A program made the position numbers and the translations under genes. Below are positions 49,466-59,393 of a DNA stretch of 64,000 nt, piece after piece. A model generated the notes under the pieces. It was not told the DNA's origin and did not search any database. It saw only the letters and a program-made list of their open reading frames with translations. Numbering within the stretch: position 1 is the first letter of the stretch; the number at the start of each line of letters is the position of its first letter. Source of the stretch: VYFG01 sp965213885 (GTDB taxonomy: Bacteria; Pseudomonadota; Gammaproteobacteria; Arenicellales; Poriferihabitantaceae); assembly GCA_965213885.1 (NCBI GenBank), contig OZ243919.1, positions 3,038,001 to 3,102,000 on the forward strand. Reading direction: 5' to 3'.

Positions 49466-50539
49466 TCAGGCAGCCTGGATCCGGGTCCAGGTTTCATCAA
49501 TCAGCTGCTGGTATTCCTCTCCCTTGTAGATGGAGGCCTCGGAGGCCGCGGTCACGTCCGCGGGCGGGAAGATGGCCGGGTTGGCGGTGTAGGATTCGTC
49601 CATCCTGGCCTTGGCCGCCGCGTTCGGGGTGGCGTACTGGATCTCGTCTGCGATCAGGGCGCCGGCGTCGGCATCGAGAATGTAGTTGATGAACGCGTGG
49701 GCGTTGTCGGGATGCGGCGCACCCATGGGGATGCACAGGCAGTCCTCCCACAGGAGGCCGCCCTCTTTCGGTACCGCGTAACCGATGTCGTCGTCCTCCA
49801 GCATCACCTGGAGGATGTCCCCGTTCCATTCCATGGTGAGGTCCACGTCCCCCGCCGCCAGCAGGTCCTGGCCATTGTCCTGGGCGAAGGTCTTGATGTG
49901 CCCCTTCTGCCGGATGACCATCTCTTCCACCTGCTTGATCAGGACCGGGTCCGTCGAGTTGAGCGGGTGGCCGAGGTACTTGAGCCCCATCTGGACCACG
50001 GTGCTGGCGTCCGCCAGCAGCGCGATCTTGCCGGAATGGAGGTCCGAGTCGTACAGCCACTTCCAGCTGTCGGGCACGCCGTCCACCGCGGACTTGCGGT
50101 AGCCGATGCCGATGCTGCCCCACATGTAGGGCATGCTGTGCTTCCTGCCGGGATCGTACAGGGCGTCCCGGAAAGGACCGTCAATGTTGGCGAAGTTGGG
50201 GATCTTGCCGTGATCGAGCTGTTCCAGCATGCCGGCGACGATCATGCGCTCGACGTAGTCGTTGGTCGGCACGATCAGGTCGTATCCCGGGTTGCCGCCC
50301 TTGAGCTTGGCGAAGAGTTCATCGTTGTCGGCAAAAAGATCCATCTTGACCTTGATACCGCTGGCGGCCTTGAAGTCATCCAGCGTGGTTTCGCCGATAT
50401 AGGTGTCCCAGTTGTAGAAGTTGAGCTTGGACTCCTCCGCAGCGAAGACATCGCGCGGCGCGAATGACAGGCCGGCGGCGGTGGCGCCCATTCCGGCCAG
50501 AAAGGTGCGTCGGTTGATGGTTTTCCGGGGTTGATGCAT
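49466..50539 (-). CDS. potD: Polyamine ABC transporter periplasmic binding protein PotD/PotF-like
   Basis: A 357-residue binding protein. The N-terminus INRRTFLAGMGATAAGLSFAP is a twin-arginine signal (RRTFLAG), so export through Tat is likely. The mature part starts near residue 34 with LNFYNWDTYIGETTLDDFKAASGIKVKMD, the PotD/PotF hallmark, and continues GNPGYDLIVPTNDYVERMI, MPYMWGSIGIGYRK, DLLAAGDVDLTMEWNGD and the C-terminal NAHAFINYILD. AGGAGATTCCC precedes the ATG at 50539. It is the first gene of the operon. Confidence 0.93.
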   Translation of the reverse strand: MHQPRKTINRRTFLAGMGATAAGLSFAPRDVFAAEESKLNFYNWDTYIGETTLDDFKAASGIKVKMDLFADNDELFAKLKGGNPGYDLIVPTNDYVERMIVAGMLEQLDHGKIPNFANIDGPFRDALYDPGRKHSMPYMWGSIGIGYRKSAVDGVPDSWKWLYDSDLHSGKIALLADASTVVQMGLKYLGHPLNSTDPVLIKQVEEMVIRQKGHIKTFAQDNGQDLLAAGDVDLTMEWNGDILQVMLEDDDIGYAVPKEGGLLWEDCLCIPMGAPHPDNAHAFINYILDADAGALIADEIQYATPNAAAKARMDESYTANPAIFPPADVTAASEASIYKGEEYQQLIDETWTRIQAA

Positions 50540-50578
50540 GGGAATCTCCTCACATGGTTTTGTCTGTTTTGCCGGGAG

Positions 50579-50607
50579 ACTATAACGCAGACGAAGTTGG
50601 CATGAAA
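50579..50607 (-). promoter_or_regulatory. Candidate promoter of the pot operon
   Basis: On the minus strand TATAGT (plus coordinates 50579-50584) has one mismatch to the -10 consensus; 17 bases upstream lies TTTCAT (50602-50607), a poor -35. The gap from the -10 to the potD ATG is about 40 bases. The 10-base tandem repeats begin immediately upstream of this -35. Confidence 0.4.
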
Positions 50608-50610
50608 ACC

Positions 50611-50650
50611 GGAAGGCACCGGAAGGCACCGGAAGGCACCGGAAGGCATC
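50611..50650. repeat. Four tandem copies of a 10-base repeat
   Basis: GGAAGGCACC occurs three times without a break, and a fourth copy ends TC in place of CC. The array is in the divergent region between potD and the isovaleryl-CoA dehydrogenase gene, right behind the pot promoter candidate. The unit length is close to one helical turn, so a protein could bind the copies on one face; replication slippage is the simpler explanation. Apart from this, the 307-base region holds a TATACT box at 50812-50817 before the leucine operon. Confidence 0.8.
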
Positions 50651-50846
50651 CGGAATCCGGAACCGTGCAGGCTCCGCCGGAGGAGCCGGCCGGTTTCCTT
50701 GAGGCACGCCGTCACGGGATGCCCGCCCCATCCGCCTGCGGGGTGCCTGCCCGGGGTCCGGGGGGCCGCCCGGGAATGTCCGCAGACGGCCCTTGCGGCG
50801 TATCCGGTTGTTATACTTGCGGACCCCTGACCCGTATCCGAAACCC

Positions 50847-52010
50847 ATGTTCACGGCCTCCATGAAGTTCGATCTCGGCGAGGAGATCGACGCCCTGCGC
50901 GAAACGGTCAGCCGGTTTGCCCGGGATGAGGTTGCGCCCCTTGCGGAACAGGTCGACCGCGAGAACGCCTTTCCCGCGCCGCTCTGGCGGAGGCTGGGCG
51001 ATCTCGGCCTGCTGGGAATCACGGCGGAGCCCGAATTCGGCGGCACCGGCATGGGCTATCTTGCCCATGTGGTCGCCATCGAGGAAATCAGCCGGGCGTC
51101 GGCTTCCGTGGGACTTTCCTACGGCGCCCACTCCAACCTCTGCGTCAACCAGATCCGGCGGAACGGCACCAGCGAGCAGAAACGGAAGTACCTCCCCAGG
51201 CTCTGCACCGGCGAGCACGTCGGCGCCCTTGCCATGTCGGAGGCCGGCTCCGGCTCCGACGTGGTGTCGATGCAGCTCCGGGCGGAGAAACGGGGCGATC
51301 TGTATGTACTCAACGGCAGCAAGATGTGGATCACCAACGGCCCCGATGCAGACACCCTGGTGATCTACGCGAAAACCGACCCGGAGGCGGGGGCTCGGGG
51401 CATCACCGCGCTCATCGTGGAGAAGGGCTTCCCGGGTTTCAGCACCGCCCGGAAGCTGGACAAGCTCGGCATGCGGGGCAGCAACACCTGCGAACTGGTG
51501 TTCAGCGACTGCGAGGTGCCCGGGGACAACGTGCTCGGCGAGGTGGGCCAGGGGGTCAACGTGCTCATGTCGGGCCTCGACACGGAGCGGGTGACCCTGG
51601 CCGGCGGGCCCCTCGGCATCATGGCCGCCTGCATGGACGTGGTGGTTCCCTATGTCCACGAACGCAGGCAGTTCGACCGGCCCATCGGCGACTTTCAGCT
51701 GATGCAGGGCAAGATCGCCGACATGTACACCACGTTCAACGCCTGCCGGGCCTATGTCTACATGGTGGCGGCCGCCTGTGACCGGGGTGAGACCACCCGC
51801 AAGGATGCCGCTGGCTGCATTCTCTACAGCTCGGAGAGAGCCACCTGGATGGCACTGGAGGCGATCCAGGCGCTGGGCGGCAACGGCTATATCAACGACT
51901 ATCCCACCGGCCGCCTCCTGCGAGACGCCAAGCTGTACGAAATCGGCGCCGGGACCAGCGAAATCCGGCGGATGCTCATCGGCCGCGAGCTGTTCGAGGA
52001 AACGGCCTGA
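50847..52010 (+). CDS. liuA: Isovaleryl-CoA dehydrogenase
   Basis: First step after transamination in leucine breakdown: isovaleryl-CoA to 3-methylcrotonyl-CoA with FAD and ETF. The 387-residue acyl-CoA dehydrogenase has LGLLGITAEPEFGGTGMGYLAHVVAIEEISRAS, SYGAHSNLCVNQIRRNGT (typical of isovaleryl-CoA dehydrogenases), AMSEAGSGSDVVSM, KMWITNGPDADTLVIYAKT and the end KLYEIGAGTSEIRRMLIGRELF. Assignment to isovaleryl-CoA is strengthened by the following carboxylase and lyase genes. The ATG at 50847 fits the family N-terminus. Confidence 0.93.
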   Translation: MFTASMKFDLGEEIDALRETVSRFARDEVAPLAEQVDRENAFPAPLWRRLGDLGLLGITAEPEFGGTGMGYLAHVVAIEEISRASASVGLSYGAHSNLCVNQIRRNGTSEQKRKYLPRLCTGEHVGALAMSEAGSGSDVVSMQLRAEKRGDLYVLNGSKMWITNGPDADTLVIYAKTDPEAGARGITALIVEKGFPGFSTARKLDKLGMRGSNTCELVFSDCEVPGDNVLGEVGQGVNVLMSGLDTERVTLAGGPLGIMAACMDVVVPYVHERRQFDRPIGDFQLMQGKIADMYTTFNACRAYVYMVAAACDRGETTRKDAAGCILYSSERATWMALEAIQALGGNGYINDYPTGRLLRDAKLYEIGAGTSEIRRMLIGRELFEETA

Positions 52011-52024
52011 TCCCGGGGTTCGCC

Positions 52025-53632
<1,608 letters not shown>

Positions 53633-53633
53633 C

Positions 53634-55619
53634 ATGACCCAAGGACGGATCCGCAAGGTGCTGGTGGCCAACCGGGGCGAGATCGCCTGCCGGGTGATGC
53701 GCACGCTGCGGACACTCGGAATCCGCTCCGTGGCGGTGTATTCGGATGCGGACCGCGACGCACTCCATGTCGAGCAGTCGGACGAGGCCGTGCGGCTGGG
53801 GACGGCGCCGGCTTCCGAAAGCTACCTGCGGATCGACCGGGTGATTGCAGCTGCGAAATCGGCCGGGGCGGACGCCATCCATCCGGGATACGGGTTCCTG
53901 TCGGAGAATCCCGCGTTCGTCCGGGCCTGCGCGGATGCGGGAATCGTGTTTGTCGGCCCGGACGCGGAGGCCATCGAGGTCATGGGCCTGAAGGATGCGG
54001 CCAAGCAGCGGATGCAGGAGGCCGGCGTGCCGGTGGTGCCCGGCTACCATGGCGGCAACCAGAATGGGTCCTTCCTGGCGGAAGAGGCGGGCGCCATCGG
54101 ATACCCGGTGCTGATCAAGGCGCGGGCCGGCGGCGGCGGCAAGGGGATGCGCCTGGTGGCGCGACCGGGGGATTTCAGCGAAGCCCTGGAGAGCGCCCGC
54201 CGGGAGGCACTGGCGGGCTTCGGCGACGACCAGGTGCTGATCGAGAAATTCATCCCCTCGCCGCGCCATATCGAGATCCAGGTGTTCGGCGACCAGTTCG
54301 GCAGCGTGGTCCATCTGTTCGAGCGCGACTGTTCTGTGCAACGGCGCCACCAGAAGGTCATCGAGGAAGCCCCGGCGCCGGGGATGACGGATGCCATGCG
54401 CCATGCCATGGGAGAGGCGGCGGTACAGGCGGCGAAGGCGGTGGGCTATGTCGGTGCGGGCACGGTGGAGTTCATCGTCGACGGCACCGGGGGTCTCAGG
54501 CCGGACCGGTTCTGGTTCATGGAGATGAACACCAGGCTGCAAGTGGAGCACCCCGTGACCGAGGCGGTCACCGGCCAGGACCTGGTCGCCTGGCAGATTG
54601 TCGTGGCGGAGGGCGGACCGCTGCCCATGACCCAAGACCAGCTCGACATCCGGGGCCACGCCTTCGAGGCGCGCCTGTACGCGGAGGACACCGGGCGGGA
54701 CTTCCTGCCGTCCACGGGCACCTTGGCCGTTCTGGATCTGGATGGCGCGGCGCGGGTGGACACCGGGGTCCGCCAGGGCGACCGCATCACGCCGTGGTAT
54801 GACCCCATGATCGCCAAGCTGGTCGTGCACGGCCCCGACCGCATGACCGCCCTTGGCCGGCTCCGGGCGGCGCTGGACAGATCGTTTGTCGCCGGCTGCG
54901 CCACCAACCTGCGCTTCCTGTCCAGGCTCTGTGCCCTGGAGCGGTTCAGAGCCGGGGACGTGGAAACCGGGCTCATCGCCCGGGAGTCGGAGGCCCTTGC
55001 CGCCGCTGTATCGCCCCCGCCGGAAATCATTGCGGCCGCGGCGATGATCGTCTCGCGCCCGGCGAAGACCGGCGGCCGGCCCGGCCCCTGGGATCACGCC
55101 GGGTACTGGCGGGCCTGGGGCGGCGCGGAAATCGCGGTCTCACTGAACGGACAGGAGGCGCGGCTCGCGATGCGCGCCGACGCCAGCGCGGACGTGTGCA
55201 CTGGCGGCTGGGAAGGGCATTGCCGATGGACCGGTCCGGACGACGACTGCCTGGTCATCAACGGACGCGTGACCCCGTTGCACCACCACCTGGATGGCCA
55301 CGATCTCCTGGTCGCATCCGGTGGCAACGAATGGGTCCTGACCGTGGATGACCCGGGCGCGATGGCCGAGGAAGGCGGGACCCGGGGAGACCGGATCGTC
55401 GCTCCCATGCCGGGGCTCGTCACCCGGGTCGCGGTCGGAACCGGCGATGCCGTCGGGGAGAAACAGTTGCTCGCGGTGATGGAAGCCATGAAAATGGAGC
55501 ATGCCATGTGCTCGCCCCGGGACGGTGTCATCGCCCGGGTGCATGTCCGACAGGGCGAGCAGGTGGAATCCGGCACGCTCCTGCTTGAACTTGAACCGAG
55601 GACACAGACAGACCCATGA
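53634..55619 (+). CDS. liuD: 3-Methylcrotonyl-CoA carboxylase alpha subunit (biotin carboxylase and biotin carrier)
   Basis: A 661-residue protein: biotin carboxylase with KVLVANRGEIACRVMRTLRTLGI, HPGYGFLSENPAFV, the ATP-grasp loop KARAGGGGKGMRLV, FIPSPRHIEIQVFGD and FMEMNTRLQVEHPVTE; then the MCC-specific middle region, and a C-terminal biotinyl domain with VMEAMKMEHAM (biotinylated Lys near residue 622). It charges biotin with CO2 for the beta subunit. The start is 1 base after the beta gene stop; the stop overlaps the lyase gene by 4 bases. Confidence 0.95.
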   Translation: MTQGRIRKVLVANRGEIACRVMRTLRTLGIRSVAVYSDADRDALHVEQSDEAVRLGTAPASESYLRIDRVIAAAKSAGADAIHPGYGFLSENPAFVRACADAGIVFVGPDAEAIEVMGLKDAAKQRMQEAGVPVVPGYHGGNQNGSFLAEEAGAIGYPVLIKARAGGGGKGMRLVARPGDFSEALESARREALAGFGDDQVLIEKFIPSPRHIEIQVFGDQFGSVVHLFERDCSVQRRHQKVIEEAPAPGMTDAMRHAMGEAAVQAAKAVGYVGAGTVEFIVDGTGGLRPDRFWFMEMNTRLQVEHPVTEAVTGQDLVAWQIVVAEGGPLPMTQDQLDIRGHAFEARLYAEDTGRDFLPSTGTLAVLDLDGAARVDTGVRQGDRITPWYDPMIAKLVVHGPDRMTALGRLRAALDRSFVAGCATNLRFLSRLCALERFRAGDVETGLIARESEALAAAVSPPPEIIAAAAMIVSRPAKTGGRPGPWDHAGYWRAWGGAEIAVSLNGQEARLAMRADASADVCTGGWEGHCRWTGPDDDCLVINGRVTPLHHHLDGHDLLVASGGNEWVLTVDDPGAMAEEGGTRGDRIVAPMPGLVTRVAVGTGDAVGEKQLLAVMEAMKMEHAMCSPRDGVIARVHVRQGEQVESGTLLLELEPRTQTDP

Positions 55620-56494
55620 GTGAATTCGTACAGATCTTTGAGGTGGGGCCCAGGGACGGGCTGCAGAACGAGAAGGCCAGGATCTCCACGGAACGGAAGA
55701 TCGAACTGGTGGACCGTCTGTCCGACGCCGGTTTCAGCCGGATCGAGGTGACGAGCTTCGTGTCGCCCAAGTGGGTGCCGCAGATGAAGGACGCCCCCCG
55801 GGTCATGGCCGGGATCAGGCGAAGGCCCGATGTCCGGTATTCCGCGCTGACGCCCAACAATATGGGCTATCAGTTCGCGCGCCGGGCCGGCGCGGACGAG
55901 GTGGCGATTTTTGCCGCGGCGTCGGAAACCTTCAGCCGGCGGAACATCAACTGCGGCATCGACGAGAGCATCGAGCGGTTCAGGAGCGTGATGGAACTGG
56001 CCGGGGCCGATGGCGTCCCGGTCCGGGGCTACGTGTCATGCGCCGCCGGCTGCCCCTACGAGGGCGAGGTGGCGCCTCGAGCGGTTGCCGACGTCACCCG
56101 GAAGCTGCTTGATCTCGGCTGCTACGAGGTGTCCCTGGGGGATACCATCGGTTGCGGCACGCCGGAATCCATCGCCTCGATGCTGGAAGCGGTCCTCGGT
56201 GCGGCGTCCGCGGACAGGCTGGCGGGACACTACCATGATACCGGGAACCGGGCGATCGCCAACATCGAGGTCAGCCTGGAGATGGGGCTTCGCACTTTCG
56301 ACTCCTCCATCGGCGGCCTCGGCGGCTGCCCCTACGCGCCGGGGGCGAAGGGCAATGTCGGCACCGGCGCGGTGGTCCAGCTGCTTCATGCGGAGGGCTA
56401 TCGCACCGGCATCGACGAGGCGAAGCTGCCCGATATCGAGCAGTTCGCCGCCACGCTGGTCGCAATGCCCGCAAAGGACGCTCGTCCCCACTGA
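55616..56494 (+). CDS. liuE: Hydroxymethylglutaryl-CoA lyase
   Basis: Splits HMG-CoA into acetoacetate and acetyl-CoA, the last step of leucine catabolism. The 292-residue TIM-barrel lyase has EVGPRDGLQNEKARISTERKIELVDRLSDAGF, VTSFVSPKWVPQM, SCAAGCPYEGEV, LGDTIGCGTPESI, GHYHDTGNRAIANI (metal His pair) and the active-site Cys loop SSIGGLGGCPYAPGAKGNVGT. It overlaps liuD by 4 bases (ATGA) and ends the operon. Confidence 0.94.
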   Translation: MSEFVQIFEVGPRDGLQNEKARISTERKIELVDRLSDAGFSRIEVTSFVSPKWVPQMKDAPRVMAGIRRRPDVRYSALTPNNMGYQFARRAGADEVAIFAAASETFSRRNINCGIDESIERFRSVMELAGADGVPVRGYVSCAAGCPYEGEVAPRAVADVTRKLLDLGCYEVSLGDTIGCGTPESIASMLEAVLGAASADRLAGHYHDTGNRAIANIEVSLEMGLRTFDSSIGGLGGCPYAPGAKGNVGTGAVVQLLHAEGYRTGIDEAKLPDIEQFAATLVAMPAKDARPH

Positions 56495-56526
56495 CCGGGC
56501 CCTGGGGCACCGCTGGCAGGGCACCG

Positions 56527-57375
56527 TTATCCGGCGGTCTCGAAATCCCCCGCGTCGTGGCGCTCGCGCAGCAGCCACGGGTTGTCCGATGAGCGGTTGA
56601 CGCGCCGTCCCCGCTGTACCGCGGGACGCTCCCCGATGTCCCGGGCCCAGCGGTTCAGGTGCCGGTACGAGGCGGCATCGAGGAACTCCGCCGCCTCGTA
56701 GATGGAATTCGTCGTCAGCCTCCCGTACCAGGGCCAGATGGCGATATCGGCGATGGTGTACTCGTCGCCGGCAATGAAGGGGCGCCCGGCCAGGTTCCGG
56801 TCCAGCACGTCGAGTTGCCGCTTGACCTCCATGGCATAGCGATCGATCGGGTATTGCATGGGGTAGGGGGCATACCGGTAGAAATGGCCGAACCCGCCGC
56901 CGAGATAGGGTGTGCTGCCCATCTGCCAGAACAGCCATGACAGGCATTCGGCCCGATCCCCGGCATCCGCGGGCACGAACGTGCCGAACCTGTCCGCGAG
57001 ATACAGGAGGATCGCGCCGGATTCGAACACCCGGACGGGTTCCGCACCGCCCAGGTCCAGGAGGGCCGGAATCTTCGAGTTGGGATTGACTTCGACGAAG
57101 CCGCTGCCGAACTGGTCGCCCTGGTCGATGTCGATGTACCACGCATCGTATTCCGCGCCCCGGTGGCCCGCCGCCAGCAGTTCCTCCAGCAGGACGGTCA
57201 CCTTGATGCCGTTGGGCGTGCCCAGGGAATACAGCTGCAGCGGGTGTTTGCCGCGGGGCAGTTCCCGCTCGTGGGTGGGCCCGGCAACGGGGCGGTTGGT
57301 TCCGGCCCATTTTCCCCCGTCCCCCTTGCCGGGGCGCCATACCCGCGGTGGACTGTAGTCTGTTTGGTCAGTCAA
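56527..57375 (-). CDS. yghU: YghU-type disulfide-bond reductase (nu-class glutathione transferase)
   Basis: A 282-residue GST-fold protein close to E. coli YghU: NRPVAGPTHERELPRGKHPLQLYSLGTPNGIKVTVLLEEL, EYDAWYIDIDQGDQFGSGFVEVNPNSKIPALLD, VFESGAILLYLADRFGTF, GGGFGHFYRYAP and GDEYTIADIAIWPWYG. YghU binds two glutathiones and reduces disulfides. There is no ATG near the conserved start; a TTG at 57375 (protein start LTDQTDYSPPRVW) with GGAG about 9 bases upstream is likely. This TTG lies inside a repeat shared with 58864-59001. Confidence 0.9.
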   Translation of the reverse strand: MTDQTDYSPPRVWRPGKGDGGKWAGTNRPVAGPTHERELPRGKHPLQLYSLGTPNGIKVTVLLEELLAAGHRGAEYDAWYIDIDQGDQFGSGFVEVNPNSKIPALLDLGGAEPVRVFESGAILLYLADRFGTFVPADAGDRAECLSWLFWQMGSTPYLGGGFGHFYRYAPYPMQYPIDRYAMEVKRQLDVLDRNLAGRPFIAGDEYTIADIAIWPWYGRLTTNSIYEAAEFLDAASYRHLNRWARDIGERPAVQRGRRVNRSSDNPWLLRERHDAGDFETAG

Positions 57376-57469
57376 GGTGTCTTGCTCCGGTGAGTAGGTT
57401 TCGGGGAGGCTTCCGGCGTCACCATTCGCCGATGTTTTCCATGGAGGCCATGGCGTTGCACTTCTGCAG
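57361..57469. repeat. Imperfect direct repeat, left copy (GST start plus degenerate VOC 3' end)
   Basis: This copy begins with TTGGTCAGTCAAG, runs through AGGTTTCGGGGAG, and contains CACCATTCGCC-ATGTTTTCCATGGAGG and CTTCTGCAG, all shared in order with 58864-59001. Read on the minus strand it encodes a broken LQKxxAMASMENxGEW, the C-terminus of the VOC protein at 58933-59373, with internal deletions. It ends within the GST coding start. The pair brackets the hicBA segment. Confidence 0.7.
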
Positions 57470-57919
57470 TCATCGGGTGGCGGTGACAATCCAGGCGACC
57501 ACCACAGAGTGCCCGGCAAAGATGTAATCTATTATTGCCTCGCAGAAGACCACCGTCTGTTCCCACCATACCGAAGTGTCCATTCTACATGCTTGCGGCC
57601 CGGACACGGTGGCAGGCAGGATCAGGGATGGATGCAAGACATCAAGGATCACGGCGGAATCAGCCATGCGAACTACTTTGTTTGGTCATGGACGTTGATG
57701 GATCAGCATGCCTACTTGCGGCGAGAAGCAAAGGCAGCCGAATGGTCGGTACGTTCCAGCGTCCCACCAACGCCCTGATGTGAACTGCCGTAGAAGATGG
57801 TGCCAAGCTCACCGTCATCCCCGCCTGTATTTCTTATGTCAATACATCTGTCCAACCGACTATTTCGGCAACAGATCCATCCATCCGGATTCACCTCTCG
57901 CCCGGTAGGACTCTTCATC
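57470..57919. other. Gene-free stretch downstream of hicB
   Basis: About 450 bases. A minus-strand frame at 57470-57667 (65 codons, containing VWWEQTVVFCEAIIDYIFAG) and a few others have no ribosome site or family match that I recognise. Composition is more AT-rich than in flanking genes. It could be debris of whatever brought hicBA here, but no transposase motif or terminal repeat is visible. Confidence 0.4.
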
Positions 57920-58270
57920 TTACGCCGTATGCTCATCGCGTTCGAGATGGCGCCGCAACGCATCGCTGACGACGGTGTTGAGATTGATCCCCCGGCGTTT
58001 GGCATAGAGCATCGCGCGGCGGTGCAGATCGCGGCCAGGGCGCACGTTGAAGCTGCCCTTCAGTGGCACATCGGGTTTGCGGTCTTCGGCCTCGCAAAGC
58101 GCAAGATAATCGTCCACTGCGCCCCGAAACGCCACCTTGAGGCTCTTGGCGTCATCGCCCTCATAGGTCACCAGGTCGCGGATGAACTCGAGACGCCCAT
58201 GCAGCACCTCGTCATCGTCGCTGTACTCGATCGAGCCGAGATAGCCCTTGTATTCCAGCATCGTACTCAT
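57920..58270 (-). CDS. hicB: HicB-family antitoxin
   Basis: A 116-residue antitoxin: the N-terminal degenerate RNase-H-like domain (LEYKGYLGSIEYSDDDEVLHGRLEFIRDLVTYEGDDAKSL, with the following FRGAVDDYLALCEAEDRKPD) and a C-terminal ribbon-helix-helix part (GSFNVRPGRDLHRRAMLYAKRRGINLNTVVSDALRRHL) that would bind the operator. The ATG overlaps the hicA stop by 4 bases (ATGA). The toxin-first order is standard for hicAB. Confidence 0.92.
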   Translation of the reverse strand: MSTMLEYKGYLGSIEYSDDDEVLHGRLEFIRDLVTYEGDDAKSLKVAFRGAVDDYLALCEAEDRKPDVPLKGSFNVRPGRDLHRRAMLYAKRRGINLNTVVSDALRRHLERDEHTA

Positions 58271-58521
58271 ATCAAACCCTCCTCTGTCAGCACCTGCAAC
58301 ACGTCCACGGTGATATACATCCTGACGATATTGCCGGGGTGCGGCTTGTGCAACGAAATGGTGGGCGCGGTGGCATGAAGGAAGCGCCGTCGGGACCCGC
58401 CCGTCTTGCCAGCCGTCACCTCGCTGTAACCCACCCCTTCTAGCAGCCTGACCAGTTCGTCCCAGGTAAAGTCCTTCGGCTTGCTTCTGAGCCGGGAAGC
58501 CAGTTTGGCGCGCCGACTCAT
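58267..58521 (-). CDS. hicA: HicA-type mRNA interferase toxin
   Basis: An 84-residue double-stranded-RNA-binding-fold toxin that cleaves mRNA. FTWDELVRLLEGVGYSEVTAGKTGGSRRRFLH is the HicA core (G-S-R/H-R-x-F), followed by TISLHKPHPGNIVRMYITVDVLQVLTEEGLI; the catalytic His is in the SLHKPHP block. GAGGA precedes the ATG at 58521 at good spacing. It is coupled to hicB. The pair lies between duplicated flanks. Confidence 0.88.
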   Translation of the reverse strand: MSRRAKLASRLRSKPKDFTWDELVRLLEGVGYSEVTAGKTGGSRRRFLHATAPTISLHKPHPGNIVRMYITVDVLQVLTEEGLI

Positions 58522-58536
58522 ATCGTCCTCGTCACT

Positions 58537-58586
58537 GAAACTTTGTTTCTCCGAGGTAGTATGGGCAACATCATGCTGAACTGCAA
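58537..58586 (-). promoter_or_regulatory. Candidate hicAB promoter and operator
   Basis: On the minus strand TTGCAG (plus coordinates 58581-58586), a 17-base spacer and CATACT (58558-58563) form a plausible promoter. Between it and the hicA ribosome site lies GAAAC-N3-GTTTC (58537-58549), a perfect short inverted repeat that could be the HicB operator. Confidence 0.4.
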
Positions 58587-58863
58587 CCACATTCAGTCGC
58601 AATGTTGAGTGAGATCGCCAAAGCAGATCAAGCGGATGGTTGTGCGGGCCTTCTGCTTGTCCGGTCGGCACGGGATTCTGCAATGCTTGCCGAGCACCAT
58701 GTTTGACAAGGCGCCTATCTGCATTCGTTGACGGGTCACCAGTATCAATTAAAGTGGTTCACGGGTGACATTGTATTTCAATAAAACAAGGGGTTGCGAA
58801 ACGTTATCTGCAGATATTGATGTGACGTACAGCCTTGCCAACTGATGGATACCAGTGCCTTTC
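58587..58863. other. AT-rich gene-free stretch upstream of hicA
   Basis: About 280 bases, with a marked AT-rich part at about 58740-58830. No gene is visible. It borders the right-hand repeat copy and forms part of the segment inserted between the VOC and GST genes. Confidence 0.35.
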
Positions 58864-59001
58864 GGTTGGTCAGTCAAGACGCCAATTTCCGGTGAACAGG
58901 TTTCGGGGAGATTCCCAGCGCGCCGCACGGCGTCACCATTCGCCGGTGTTTTCCATGGAGGCCCAGGGTTCGGCGACGGCCATGGCGTCGCCCTTCTGCA
59001 G
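58864..59001. repeat. Imperfect direct repeat, right copy (VOC 3' end plus degenerate GST start)
   Basis: Shares TTGGTCAGTCAAG, AGGTTTCGGGGAG, CGTCACCATTCGCC, GTTTTCCATGGAGG, GCCATGGCGT and CTTCTGCAG with 57361-57469. Here the VOC C-terminus (AVAEPWASMENTGEW) is intact, while the GST side is reduced to its first few codons. The two copies therefore each keep one gene of a formerly adjacent VOC-GST pair. Confidence 0.7.
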
Positions 59002-59373
59002 GAGTTCGATGGAGATGTTGTCCGGCGTTCGGATGAATGTCATGCGTCCGTCCCTGGGCGGACGGTTGATGGTCACGCCCCTGTCCATGAGCTGTTGGCA
59101 GGTGGCGTAGATGTCATCCACCTCGTAGGCCAGGTGCCCGAAATTCCTCCCGCCGGTGTATTGCTCGGGGTCCCAGTTGTAGGTCAGTTCCACCACCGGC
59201 GCCAGTTCCTCCCGGGCCCGTTCCACGTCGTCCCGGGCGGCAAGGAACACCAGCGTGAACCTGCCGGCCTCGTTGTCATAACGGCGGGTTTCCACCATGC
59301 CGAGACAGTCCCGGAAGAAGCCGAGGGATTCCTCCAGGTCGCTGACCCGGATCATGGTATGCAGGTATTTCAT
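58933..59373 (-). CDS. VOC-superfamily lactoylglutathione lyase-like protein
   Basis: A 146-residue protein close to glyoxalase I in its N-terminal block: MKYLHTMIRVSDLEESLGFFRDCLGM...RRYDNEAGRFTLVFLAA, with His and Arg at the usual metal and substrate positions, then NWDPEQYTGGRNFGHLAYEVDDIYATCQQLMDRGV, with the second His, and RTPDNISIELLQKG with Glu. All four metal-ligand positions look occupied. It follows slyX by 20 bases and would have preceded the GST gene before the hicBA insertion, suiting a glutathione-linked detoxification operon. Confidence 0.85.
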   Translation of the reverse strand: MKYLHTMIRVSDLEESLGFFRDCLGMVETRRYDNEAGRFTLVFLAARDDVERAREELAPVVELTYNWDPEQYTGGRNFGHLAYEVDDIYATCQQLMDRGVTINRPPRDGRMTFIRTPDNISIELLQKGDAMAVAEPWASMENTGEW

Positions 59374-59393
59374 CGTACGGTCTCAAGAAGGGT

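Noticed and set aside
50611..50650. CRISPR array
   Set aside because: The repeats are only 10 bases and directly adjacent with no spacers, and no cas genes are present.
57470..57667. 65-codon minus-strand frame near hicB
   Set aside because: No ribosome-binding site, no recognisable family, and it overlaps the repeat-bordered debris.
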